Part shown: positions 37,206-50,320 of the stretch, one piece after another
Numbering within the stretch: the stretch's first letter is position 1
How the letters are laid out: each line of letters opens with the position of its first letter
Origin: Hetaerina americana
Taxonomy: Eukaryota > Arthropoda > Insecta > Odonata > Calopterygidae
NCBI GenBank assembly: GCA_022747635.1
Contig: JAKTNV010000788.1
Location: 1 to 64,000, forward strand
Reading direction: 5' to 3'
DNA length: 64,000 nt
Made by a program: the position numbers and the translations under genes
The notes under the pieces: model-generated
What the model was told of the DNA's origin: nothing
Seen by the model: the letters and a program-made list of their open reading frames with translations, nothing else
Databases searched by the model: none

Positions 37206-40200
37206 ATTTCTCATCCCGGTACTGCGGATGAAAAATTTTATGTTTGCAAGGAATACGTTTAAACACGAAAATTTTCTTAATAACTGCCGTTTGGAAATGA
37301 AAATTGTCAAACAAATTTACAATTAAAACTAACAGGCTTTATAAAAAACCCTCGGGGGAAAAACTAAACGAGTCGCTTGAATCACGAAATTTCTCATCCC
37401 GGGACTGCGGCTGGAAAACTTTATGCTTGCAAAAAATACGTATAAATGATACCATTTTCTCAAAAACGACCGTTTTGAATGGTATAGAAAGAACAAATTT
37501 TCATTTGATGAATAAAGAGCCTTTAAAAAAGCACTTCGAAGAAAAACTTACACGGAAATTGATTCGCGAAATTTCTCATCACGGGCCTACGGAGGAAAAT
37601 TATTATGTTTAAAAAGTACGTATATTAACGAAACTTTTATAACAGCGACTGCTTTGAAAGGAAGGGAGGCCACCAAATGTTCATTCAATGAATTTTAAGC
37701 TTTAAAAAACCGCTGAGGTAAAAACTAAACGCAACAATTAGATCACAAAATTTCTCATCCCGGTACTGCGGATGAAAATTTTGTTTGCCAGAAATACGTA
37801 TGAATACGAAACTTTTCTCAATAACTGCCGTTTGGAAGTGAAAAGAGTCTTACAAATTTACAATAAAAACTAATGGGCTTTCAAAAAAACCCTCGGGGGA
37901 ACAACGAAACGAGTCGCTTGAATCACGAAATTTCTCATTCAGGGACTGCGGCTGGAAAACGTTATGCTTGCAAGAAATACGTATAAATGTTACCATTTTC
38001 TCAAAAACGACCGTTTTGAATAGTAAAGAAAGAACAAATTTTCATTTGAAGAATGAAAGCTTTTAAAAAAGCACTTGGAAGAAAAACACGAAAATTGATT
38101 CGCGAAATTTTTCATCCCGGGACTGCGGAGGAAAATTATATATTTAAAAAATAAGTATATTAACGAAACTTTCATAACAGCGACTGCCTTTAAAGGAAGA
38201 GAGGCGACCAAATATTCATTCAATGAATTTTAAGCTTTAAAAAACCGCTGAGGTAAAAACTAAACGCCACAATTGAATCACAAAATTTCTCATCCCGGTA
38301 CTGCGGATGAAAAATTATATGTTTGCAAGAAATACGTTTAAACACGAAAATTTTCTTAATAACTGCCGTTTGGAAATGAAAAGTGTCAAACAAATTTACA
38401 ATTAAAACTTACAGGCTTTCAAAAAAACCTTCGGGGGAACAACTAAAAGAGTCGCTTTAATCACGAAATTTCTAATCCCGGGACTGCGGCTGGAAAACAT
38501 TATGCTTGCAAGAAATTCGTATAAATGATAACATTTTCTCAAAAACGACCGTTTTGAAAGGTAAGGATAGGAACAAATTTTCATTTGATGAATAAAGAGC
38601 CTTTAAAAAAGCACTTCGAAGAAAAACTTACACGGAAATTGATTCGCGAAATTTCTCATCACGGGCCTACGGAGGAAAATTATTATGTTTAAAAAGTACG
38701 TATATTAACGAAACTTTTATAACAGCGACTGCTTTGAAAGGAAGGGAGGCCACCAAATATTCATTCAATGAATTTTAAGCTTTAAAAAACCGCTGAGGTA
38801 AAAACTAAACGCAACAATTAGATCACAAAATTTCTCATCCCGGTACTGCGGATGAAAATTTTTTTTGCCAGAAATACGTATGAATACGAAACTTTTCTCA
38901 ATAACTGCCGTTTGGAAGTGAAAAGAGACACAAATTTACAATAAAAACTAATGGGCTTTCAAAAAACCCTCGGGGGAACAACGAAACGAGTCGCTTGAAT
39001 CACGAAATTTCTCATCCCGGGACTGCGGCTGGAAAACGTTATGCTTGCAAGAAATACGTATAAATGTTACCATTTTCTCAAAAACGACCGTTTTGAATAG
39101 TAAAGAAAGAACAAATTTTCATTTGATGAATGAAAAGCTTTTAAAAAAGCACTTGGAAGAAAAACACGAAAATTGATTCGCGAAATTTTTCATCCCGGGA
39201 CTGCGGAGGAAAATTATGTTTAAAAAATAAGTATATTAACGAAACTTTCATATCAGCGACTGCCTTTAAAGGAAGACAGGCGACCAAATATTCATTCAAT
39301 GAATTTTAAGCTTTAAAAAACCGCTGAGGTAAAAACTAAACGCCACAATTGAATCACAAAATTTCTCATCCCGGTACTGCGGATGAAAAATTTTATGTTT
39401 GCAAGAAATACGTTTAAACACGAAAATTTTCTTAATAACTGCCGTTTGGAAATGAAAAGTGTCAAACAAATTTACAATTAAAACTTACAGGCTTCCAAAA
39501 AAACCTTCGGGGGAACAACTAAAAGAGTCGCTTTAATCACGAAATTTCTAATCCCGGGACTGCGGCTGGAAAACATTATGCTTGCAAGAAATTCGTATAA
39601 ATGATACCATTTTCTCAAAAACGACCGTTTTGAAAGGTTAAGAAAGGAACAAATTTTCATTTGATGAATGAAAAGCTTTTAAAAAAGCACTTGGTAGAAA
39701 AACTTACACGACAATTCATTCGCGAAATTTCTCATCCCGAATCTGCGGAGGAAAATTATTATGTTTAACAAATACGTATATTAACGAAACTTTTATAACA
39801 GCGGCTGCTTTGAAAGAAAGAGAGGCGACCAAATATTCATTCAATTAATTTTAAGCTTTAAAAAACCGCTGAGGAAAAACTAAACGCAACAATTGAATCG
39901 CAAAATTTCTCATCCCGGTACTGCGGATGAAAAATTTTATGTTTGCAAGAAATACGTTTGAATACGGAAATTTTCTCAATAACTGCCTTTTGCATATGAA
40001 AGGAGTGAAACAAATTTACAATTAAAACTAACAGGCTTTCAAAAAAACCCTCGTTGGAACAACCAAACGAGTCGCTTGAATAACGAAATTTCTGATCGCG
40101 GGACTTCAGCGAGAAAACGTTATGCTTGCAAGAAATACGTATAAATGATACCATTTTCTCAAAAACGATCGTTTTGAATGGTAAAGAAAGAACAAATTTT

Positions 40201-42471
40201 CTTTTGATGAATGAAAAGCTTTTATAAAATCACTTGAAAGAAAAATTTAGACAAGAATTGATTCGCGAAATTTTTCATCCCGGGACTGCGGAGGAAAATT
40301 ATTATGTTTAAAAAATAAGTATATTAACGAAACTTTTATAACAGCAACTGCCTTTAAAGGAAGAGTGGCCACAAAATATTTATTCAATGAATTTTAAGCT
40401 TTAAAAAACCGCTGAGGTAAAAACTAAACGCCACAATTGAATCACAAAATTTCTCATCCCGGTACTGCGGATGAAAATTTTGTTTGCCAGAAATACGTAT
40501 GAATACGAAACTTTTCTCAATAACTGCCGTTTGGAAGTGAAAAGAGTCACACAAATTTACAATAAAAACTAATGGGCTTTCAAAAAAACCCTCGGGGGAA
40601 CAACGAAACGAGTCGCTTGAATCACGAAATTTCTCATTCAGGGACTGCGGCTGGAAAACGTTATGCTTGCAAGAAATACGTATAAATGTTACCATTTTCT
40701 CAAAAACGACCGTTTTGAATAGTAAAGAAAAAACAAATTTTCATTTGATGAATGAAAAGCTTTTAAAAAAGCACTTGGAAGAAAAACACGAAAATTGATT
40801 CGCGAAATTTTTCATCCCGGGACTGCGGAGGAAAATTATATGTTTAAAAAATAAGTATATTAACGAAACTTTCATAACAGCGACTGCCTTTAAAGGAAGA
40901 GAGGCGACCAAATATTCATTCAATGAATTTTAAGCTTTAAAAAACCGCTGAGGTAAAAACTAAACGCCACAATTGAATCACAAAATTTCTCATCCCGGTA
41001 CTGCAGATGAAAAATTTTATGTTTGCAAGAAATACGTTTAAACACGAAAATTTTCTTAATAACTGCCGTTTGGAAATGAAAAGTGTCAAACAAATTTACA
41101 ATTAAAACTTACAGGCTTTCAAAAAAACCTTCGGGGGAACAACTAAAAGAGTCGCTTTAATCACGAAATTTCTAATCCCGGGACTGCGGCTGGAAAACAT
41201 TATGCTTGCAAGAAATTCGTATAAATGATAACATTTTTTCAAAAACGACCGTTTTGAAAGGTTAAGAAAGGAACAAATTTTCATTTGATGAATGAAGAGC
41301 TTTTAAAAAAGCACTTGGTAGAAAAACTTACACGACAATTCATTCGCGAAATTTCTCATCCCGAATCTGCGGAGGAAAATTACTGTTTAACAAATACGTA
41401 TTTTAACCAAACTTTTATAACAGCGGCTGCTTTGAAAGAAAGAGAGGCGACCAAATATTCATTCAATTAATTTTAAGCTTTAAAAAACCGCTGAGGAAAA
41501 ACTAAACGCAACAATTGAATCGCAAAATTTCTCATCCCGGTACTGCGGATGAAAAATTTTATGTTTGCAAGAAATACGTTTGAATACGGAAATTTTCTCA
41601 ATAACTGCCTTTTGCATATGAAAGGAGTGAAACAAATTTACAATTAAAACTAACAGGCTTTCAAAAAAACCCTCGTTGGAACAACCAAACGAGTCGCTTG
41701 AATCACGAATTTTCTCATCGCGGGACTTCAGCGAGAAAACGTTATGCTTGCAAGAAATACGTATAAATGATACCATTTTCTTAAAAACGACCGTTTTGAA
41801 TGGTAAAGAAAGAACAAATTTTCTTTTGATGAATGAAAAGCTTTTATAAAAGCACTTGGAAGAAAAATTTAGACAAGAATTGATTCGCGAAATTTTTCAT
41901 CCCGGGACTGCGGAGGAAAATTATTATGTTTAAAAAATAAGTATATTAACCAAACTTTTATAACAGCGACTGCCTTCAAAGGAAGAGTGGCCACAAAATA
42001 TTTATTCAATGAATTTTAAGCTTTAAAAAACCGCTGAGGTAAAAACTAAACGCCACAATTGAATCACAAAATTTCTCATCCCGGTACTGTGGATGAAAAA
42101 TTTAGTTTGCAAGAAAAACGTATGAATACGAAAATTTTCTCAATAACTGACGTTGGGAAATGAAAAGAGTCACACAAATTTACAATTAAAACTAACAGGC
42201 TTTCAAAAAAACCCTCGGGGGAACAACTAAACGAGTCGCTTGAATCACGAAATTTCTAATCCCGGGACTTCGGCTAGAAAACGTTATGCTTGCAAGAAAT
42301 ACGTATAAATGATACCATTTTCTCAAAAACGACCGTTGTGAATGGTAAAGAAAGAACAAATTTTCATTTGATGAATGAAAAGCTTTTAGAAAAATACTTG
42401 GAAGAAAAACTTACACGGAAATTGATTCGCGAAATTACTCATCGCGGGCCTGCGGAGGAAAATTATTATGT
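37206..42471 (+). repeat. Segmental repeat R, copy 2
   Basis: This is the partner of 30175-35440. Differences are single bases and one-base indels in A runs, for example near 31927/38957. It is a recent duplication with no gene. Confidence 0.88.
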
Positions 42472-42607
42472 TTAAAAAGTACGTATATTAACGAAACTTT
42501 AATAACAGCGACTGCTTTGAAAGGAAGGGAGGCAACCAAATATTCATTCAATGAATTTTAAGCTTTAAAAAACCGCTGAGGTAAAAACTAAACGCAACAA
42601 TAAAATC

Positions 42608-43324
42608 ACAAAATTTCTCATCCCAGTACTGCGGATGAAAATTTTGTTTGCAAGAAATACGTATGAATACGAAAATTTTCTCAATAACTAGCGTTTGGAT
42701 GTGAAAAGAGTCACACAAATTTACAATTAAAACTAATAGGCTTTCAAAAAAACCCTCGGGGGAACAACGAAACGAGTCGCTTGAATCACGAAATTTCTCA
42801 TCCCGGGACTGCGGCTGGAAAACGTTATGCTTGCAAGAAATACGTAAAAATGATACCATTTTCTCAAAAACGACCGTTTGGTTTGGTAAAGAAAAAACAA
42901 ATTTTCATTTGATGAATGAAAAGCTTTTAGAAAAATACTTGGAAGAAAAACTTACACGAAAATTGATTCACGAAATTTCTCATCCCGGGACTGCGGCTGG
43001 AAAACGTTATGCTTGCAAGAAATACGTATAAATGTTACCATTTTCTCAAAAACGACCGTTTTGAATAGTAAAGAAAGAACAAATTTTCATTTGATGAATG
43101 AAAAGCTTTTAAAAAAGCACTTGGAAGAAAAACACGAAAATTGATTCGCGAAATTTTTCATCCCGGGACTGCGGAGGAAAATTATATGTTTAAAAAATAA
43201 GTATATTAACGAAACTTTCATAACAGCGACTGCCTTTAAAGAAAGAGAGGCGACCAAATATTCATTCAATGAATTTTAAGCTTTAAAAAACCGCTGAGGT
43301 AAAAACTAAACGCCACAATTGAAT
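42608..43324 (+). repeat. A-B-B-C tetramer, second family, copy 1 (717 bp)
   Basis: Subunits start at 42608 (A), 42788 (B), 42970 (second B) and 43148 (C). The second B has a 4-bp deletion giving AAAAACACGAAAATTG in place of AAAAACTTACACGAAAATTG. It differs from the 9212 tetramer and so arose independently or diverged long ago. Confidence 0.8.
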
Positions 43325-45689
43325 CACAAAATTTCTCATCCCGGTACTGCGGATGAAAAATTTTATGTTGGCAAGAAATACGTTTAAACACGAAAATTTT
43401 CTTAATAACTGCCGTTTGGAAATGAAAAGTGTCAAACAAATTTACAATTAAAACTTACAGGCTTTCAAAAAAACCTTCGGGGGAACAACTAAAAGAGTCG
43501 CTTTAATCACGAAATTTCTAATCCCGGGACTGCGGCTGGAAAACATTATGCTTGCAAGAAATTCGTATAAATGATAACATTTTCTCAAAAACGACCGTTT
43601 TGAAAGGTTAAGAAAGGAACAAATTTTCATTTGATGAATGAAGAGCTTTTAAAAAAGCACTTGGTAGAAAAACTTACACGACAATTCATTCGCGAAATTT
43701 CTCATCCCGAATCTGCGGAGGAAAATTATTGTTTAACAAATACGTATTTTAACCAAATTTTTATAACAGCGGCTGCTTTGAAAGAAAGAGAGGCGACCAA
43801 ATATTCATTCAATTAATTTTAAGCTTTAAAAAACCGCTGAGGAAAAACTAAACGCAACAATTGAATCGCAAAATTTCTCATCCCGGTACTGCGGATGAAA
43901 AATTTTATGTTTGCAAGAAATACGTTTGAATACGGAAATTTTCTCAATAACTGCCTTTTGCATATGAAAGGAGTGAAACAAATTTACAATTAAAACTAAC
44001 AGGCTTTCAAAAAAACCCTCGTTGGAACAACCAAACGAGTCGCTTGAATCACGAAATTTCTCATCGCGGGACTTCAGCGAGAAAACGTTATGCTTGCAAG
44101 AAATACGTATAAATGATACCATTTTCTCAAAAACGACCGTTTTGAATGGTAAAGAAAGAACAAATTTTCTTTTGATGAATGAAAAGCTTTTATAAAAGCA
44201 CTTGGAAGAAAATTTAGACAAGAATTGATTCGCGAGATTTTTCATCCCGGGACTGCGGAGGAAAATTAAAATGTTTAAAAAATAAGTATATTAACCAAAC
44301 TTTTATAACAGCGACTGCCTTTAAAGGAAGAGTGGCCACAAAATATTTATTCAATGAATTTTAAGCTTTAAAAAAGGGCTGAGGTAAAAACTAAACGCCA
44401 CAATTGAATCACAAAATTTCTCATCCCGGTACTGTGGATGAAAAATTTAGTTTGCAAGAAAAACGTATGAATACGAAAATTTTCTCAATAACTGCCGTTG
44501 GGAAATGAAAAGAGTCACACAAATTTACAATTAAAACTAAAGGGCTTTCAAAAAAACCCTCGGGGGAACAACTAAACGAGTCGCTTGAATCACGAAATTT
44601 CTAATCCCGGGACTGCGGCTAGAAAACGTTATGCTTGCAAGAAATACGTATAAATGATACCATTTTCTCAAAAACGACCGTTTTGAATGGTAAAGAAAGA
44701 ACAAATTTTCATTTGAAGAATGAAAAGCTTTTAGAAAAATACTTGGAAGAAAAACTTACACGGAAATTGATTCGCGAAATTACTCATCGCGGGCTTGCGG
44801 AGGAAAATAATTATGTTTAAAAAGTACGTATATTAACGAAACTTTTATAACAGCGACTGCTTTGAAAGGAAGGGAGGCAACTAAATATTCATTCAATGAA
44901 TTTTAAGCTTTAAAAAACCGCTGAGGTAAAAACTAAACGCAACAATAAAATCACAAAATTTCTCATCCCAGTACTGCGGATGAAAATTTTGTTTGCAAGA
45001 AATACGTATGAATACGAAAATTTTCTCAATAACTAGCGTTTGGATGTGAAAAGAGTCACACAAATTTACAATTAAAACTAATAGGCTTTCAAAAAAACCC
45101 ACGGGGGAACAACGAAACGAGTCGCTTGAATCACGAAATTTCTCATCCCGGGACTGCGGCTGGAAAACGTTATGCTTGCAAGAAATACGTAAAAATGATA
45201 CCATTTTCTCAAAAACGACCGTTTGTTTTGGTAAAGAAAAAACACATTTTCATTTGATGAATGAAAAGCTTTTAGAAAAATACTTGGAAGAAAAACTTAC
45301 ACGAAAATTGATTCACGAAATTTCTCATCCCGGGACTGCGGAGGAAAATTTTTATGTTTAAAAAGTACGTATATTAACGAAACTTTTATAACAGCGACTG
45401 CTTTGAAAGGAAGGGAGGCAACCAAATATTCATTCAATGAATTTTAAGATTTAAAAAACCGCTGAGGTAAAAACTAAACGCCACAATTCAATCACAAAAT
45501 TTCTCATCCCGGTACTGCGGATGAAAAATTTTATGTTTGCAAGAAATACCTTTGAATACGAAAGTTTTCCCAATAACTGCCGTTTGGAAATGAAAAGAGT
45601 AACACAAATTTACAATTAAAACTAACAGTCTTTATAAAAAACCCTCGGGGGAACAACTAAACGAGTCGCTTGAATCACGAAATTTCTCA

Positions 45690-46915
45690 TCCCGGGACTG
45701 CGGCTGGAAAACTTTATGCTTGCAAAAAATACGTATAAATGATACCATTTTCTCAAAAAGGACCGTTTTGAATGGTAAAGAAAGAACAAATTTTCTTTTG
45801 AATAATGAAAAGCTTTTATAAAAGCACTTGGAAGAAAAACTTACACGGAAATTGATTCGCGAAATTACTCATCACGGGCCAGCGGAGGAAAATTATTACG
45901 TTTAAAAAGTACGTATATTTACGAAACTTTTAAACAGCGACTGCTTTGAAAGGAAGGGAGGCAACCAAATATTCATTCAATGAATTTTAAGCTTTAAAAA
46001 ACCGCTGAGGTAAAAACTAAACGCAACAATAAAATCACAAAATTTCTCAACCCGGTACTGCGGATGAAAATTTTGTTTGCAAGAAATACGTATGAATACG
46101 AAAATTTTCTCAATAACTGCCGTTTGGAAGTGAAAAGAGTCACACAAATTTACAATTAAAACTAACAGGCTTTCAAAAAAACCCTCGGGGGAACAACTAA
46201 ACGAGTCGCTTGAATCACGAAATTTCTTATCCCGGGACTGCGGCTAGAAAACGTTATGCTTGCAAGAAATACGTATAAATGATACCATTTTCTCAAAAAC
46301 GACCGTTTTGAATGGTAAAGAAAGAACAAATTTTCATTTGATGAATGAAAAGCTTTTAGAAAAATACTTGGAAAAAAAACTTACACGGAAATTGATTCGC
46401 GAAATTACTCATCGCGGGCCTGCGGAGGAAAAATATTATGTTTAAAAAGTACGTATATTAACGAAACTTTTATAACAGCGACTGCTTTGAAAGGAAGGGA
46501 GGCAACCAAATATTCATTCAATGAATTTTAAGCTTTAAAAAACCGCTGAGGTAAAAACTAAACGCAACAATAAAATCACAAAATTTCTCATCCCAGTACT
46601 GCGGATGAAAATTTTGTTTGCAAGAAATACGTATGAATACGAAAATTTTCTCAATAACTAGCGTTTGGATGTGAAAAGAGTCACACAAATTTACAATTAA
46701 AACTAATAGGCTTTCAAAAAAACCCTCGGGGGAACAACGAAACGAGTCGCCTGAATCACGAAATTTCTCATCCCGGGACTGCGGCTGGAAAACGTTATGC
46801 TTGCAAGAAATACGTAAAAATGATACCATTTTCTCAAAAACGACCGTTTGGTTTGGTAAAGAAAAAACAAATTTTCATTTGATGAATGAAAAGCTTTTAG
46901 AAAAATACTTGGAAG
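45690..46915 (+). repeat. Sub-repeat T, copy 1 of 3
   Basis: It matches 47852-49077 (offset 2162) and 51822-53047 (offset 6132). A distinctive B subunit reads TTTTGAATAATGAAAAG where most copies read TTTTGATGAATGAAAAG. Confidence 0.85.
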
Positions 46916-46930
46916 AAAAACACGAAAATG
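46752..46930 (+). repeat. Hybrid B subunit (B1 front, B2 tail)
   Basis: The front half carries the B1 marks (CGTAAAAATG, CCGTTTGGTTTGG, CTTTTAGAAAAATACTTGG). The tail carries the B2 mark AAAAACACGAAAA, followed directly by a C box. The tetramers at 48740 and 52710 have both B1 and B2 at this place. The difference is exactly one B subunit (182 bp). Confidence 0.82.
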
Positions 46931-47851
46931 GATTCGCGAAATTTTTCATCCCGGGACTGCGGAGGAAAATTATATGTTTAAAAAATAAGTATATTAACGA
47001 AACTTTCATAACAGCGACTGCCTTTAAAGGAAGAGAGGCGACCAAATATTCATTCAATGAATTTTAAGCTTTAAAAAACCGCTGAGGTAAAAACTAAACG
47101 CCACAATTGAATCACAAAATTTCTCATCCTGGTACTGCGGATGAAAAATTTTATGTTTGCAAGGAATACGTTCAAACACGAAAATTTTCTTAATAACTGC
47201 CGTTTGGAAATGAAAAGTGTCAAACAAATTTACAATTAAAACTTACAGGCTTTCAAAAAAACCTTCGGGGGAACAACTAAAAGAGTCGCTTTAATCACGA
47301 AATTTCTAATCCCGGGACTGCGGCTGGAAAACATTATGCTTGCAAGAAATTCGTATAAATGATAACATTTTCTCAAAAACGACCGTTTTGAAAGGTTAAG
47401 AAAGGAACAAATTTTCATTTGATGAATGAAGAGCTTTTAAAAAAGCACTTGGTAGAAAAACTTACACGACAATTCATTCGCGAAATTTCTCATCCCGAAT
47501 CTGCGGAAGAAAATTATTGGTTAACAAATACGTATTTTAACCAAACTTTTATAACAGCGGCTGCTTTGAAAGAAAGAGAGGCGACCAAATATTCATTCAA
47601 TTAATTTTAAGCTTTAAAAAACCGCTGAGGAAAAACTAAACGCAACAATTGAATCGCAAAATTTCTCATCCCGGTACTGCGGATGAAAAATTTTATGTTT
47701 GCAAGAAATACGTTTGAATACGGAAATTTTCTCAATAACTGCCTTTTGCATATGAAAGGAGTGAAACAAATTTACAATTAAAACTAACAGGCTTTCAAAA
47801 AAACCCTCGTTGGAACAACCAAACGAGTCGCTAGAATCACGAAATTTCTCA
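46916..47851 (+). repeat. Satellite between sub-repeats T1 and T2
   Basis: These are A-B-C trimers matching 49260-50190 (offset 2344) and 53230-54160 (offset 6314). No gene is present. Confidence 0.75.
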
Positions 47852-50320
47852 TCGCGGGACTGCGGCTGGAAAACTTTATGCTTGCAAAAAATACGTATAA
47901 ATGATACCATTTTCTCAAAAAGGACCGTTTTGAATGGTAAAAAAAGAACAAATTTTCTTTTGAATAATGAAAAGCTTTTATAAAAGCACTTGGAAGAAAA
48001 ACTTACACGGAAATTGATTCGCGAAATTACTCATCACGGGCCAGCGGAGGAAAATTATTACGTTTAAAAAGTACGTATATTTACGAAACTTTTAAACAGC
48101 GACTGCTTTGAAAGGAAGGGAGGCAACCAAATATTCATTCAATGAATTTTAAGCTTTAAAAAACCGCTGAGGTAAAAACTAAACGCAACAATAAAATCAC
48201 AAAATTTCTCAACCCGGTACTGCGGATGAAAATTTTGTTTGCAAGAAATACGTATGAATACGAAAATTTTCTCAATAACTGCCGTTTGGAAGTGAAAAGA
48301 GTCACACAAATTTACAATTAAAACTAACAGGCTTTCAAAAAAACCCTCGGGGGAACAACTAAACGAGTCGCTTGAATCACGAAATTTCTTATCCCGGGAC
48401 TGCGGCTAGAAAACGTTATGCTTGCAAGAAATACGTATAAATGATACCATTTTCTCAAAAACGACCGTTTTGAATGGTAAAGAAAGAACAAATTTTCATT
48501 TGATGAATGAAAAGCTTTTAGAAAAATACTTGGAAAAAAAACTTACACGGAAATTGATTCGCGAAATTACTCATCGCGGGCCTGCGGAGGAAAAATATTA
48601 TGTTTAAAAAGTACGTATATTAACGAAACTTTTATAACAGCGAGTGCTTTGAAAGGAAGGGAGGCAACCAAATATTCATTCAATGAATTTTAAGCTTTAA
48701 AAAACCGCTGAGGTAAAAACTAAACGCAACAATAAAATCACAAAATTTCTCATCCCAGTACTGCGGATGAAAATTTTGTTTGCAAGAAATACGTATGAAT
48801 ACGAAAATTTTCTCAATAACTAGCGTTTGGATGTGAAAAGAGTCACACAAATTTACAATTAAAACTAATAGGCTTTCAAAAAAACCCTCGGGGGAACAAC
48901 GAAACGAGTCGCCTGAATCACGAAATTTCTCATCCCGGGACTGCGGCTGGAAAACGTTATGCTTGCAAGAAATACGTAAAAATGATACCATTTTCTCAAA
49001 AACGACCGTTTGGTTTGGTAAAGAAAAAACAAATTTTCATTTGATGAATGAAAAGCTTTTAGAAAAATACTTGGAAGAAAAACTTACACGAAAATTGATT
49101 CACGAAATTTCTCATCCCGGGACTGCGGCTGGAAAACCTTATGCTTGCAAGAAATACGTATAAATGTTACCAATTTCTCAAAAACGACCGTTTTGAATAG
49201 TAAAGAAAGAACAAATTTTCATTTGATGAATGAAAAGCTTTTAAAAAAGCACTTGGAAGAAAAACACGAAAATTGATTCGCGAAATTTTTCATCCCGGGA
49301 CTGCGGAGGAAAATTATATGTTTAAAAAATAAGTATATTAACGAAACTTTCATAACAGCGACTGCCTTTAAAGGAAGAGAGGCGACCAAATATTCATTCA
49401 ATGAATTTTAAGCTTTAAAAAACCGCTGAGGTAAAAACTAAACGCCACAATTGAATCACAAAATTTCTCATCCTGGTACTGCGGATGAAAAATTTTATGT
49501 TTGCAAGGAATACGTTTAAACACGAAAATTTTCTTAATAACTGCCGTTTGGAAATGAAAAGTGTCAAACAAATTTACAATTAAAACTTACAGGCTTTCAA
49601 AAAAACCTTCGGGGGAACAACTAAAAGAGTCGCTTTAATCACGAAATTTCTAATCCCGGGACTGCGGCTGGAAAACATTATGCTTGCAAGAAATTCGTAT
49701 AAATGATAACATTTTCTCAAAAACGACCGTTTTGAAAGGTTAAGAAAGGAACAAATTTTCATTTGATGAATGAAGAGCTTTTAAAAAAGCACTTGGTAGA
49801 AAAACTTACACGACAATTCATTCGCGAAATTTCTCATCCCGAATCTGCGGAAGAAAATTATTGGTTAACAAATACGTATTTTAACCAAACTTTTATAACA
49901 GCGGCTGCTTTGAAAGAAAGAGAGGCGACCAAATATTCATTCAATTAATTTTAAGCTTTAAAAAACCGCTGAGGAAAAACTAAACGCAACAATTAAATCG
50001 CAAAATTTCTCATCCCGGTACTGCGGATGAAAAATTTTATGTTTGCAAGAAATACGTTTGAATACGGAAATTTTCTCAATAACTGCCTTTTGCATATGAA
50101 AGGAGTGAAACAAATTTACAATTAAAACTAACAGGCTTTCAAAAAAACCCTCGTTGGAACAACCAAACGAGTCGCTAGAATCACGAAATTTCTCATCGCG
50201 GGACTTCAGCGAGAAAACGTTATGCTTGCAAGAAATACGTATAAATGTTACCATTTTCTCAAAAACGACCGTTTTGAATAGTAAAGAAAGAACAAATTTT
50301 CTTTTGATGAATGAAAAGCT
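47852..50320 (+). repeat. 3970-bp-offset repeat, copy 1 (includes T copy 2)
   Basis: It matches 51822-54290 at a constant offset of 3970 bp. It includes the second T sub-repeat and the A-B-B-C tetramer at 48740-49456. Sequence beyond 50320 diverges inside a B subunit. Confidence 0.85.

Larger units (their letters stand above)
42480..46915 (+). repeat. 6132-bp-offset segmental repeat S, copy 1
   Basis: It matches 48612-53047 at a constant offset of 6132 bp. Shared marks include the B subtype with CCGTTTGGTTTGGTAAAG and the A subtype with AACTAGCGTTTGGATGTG. Beyond 46915 this copy jumps by one B subunit relative to the other: the offset becomes 6314 bp, that is 182 bp more. Confidence 0.87.
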
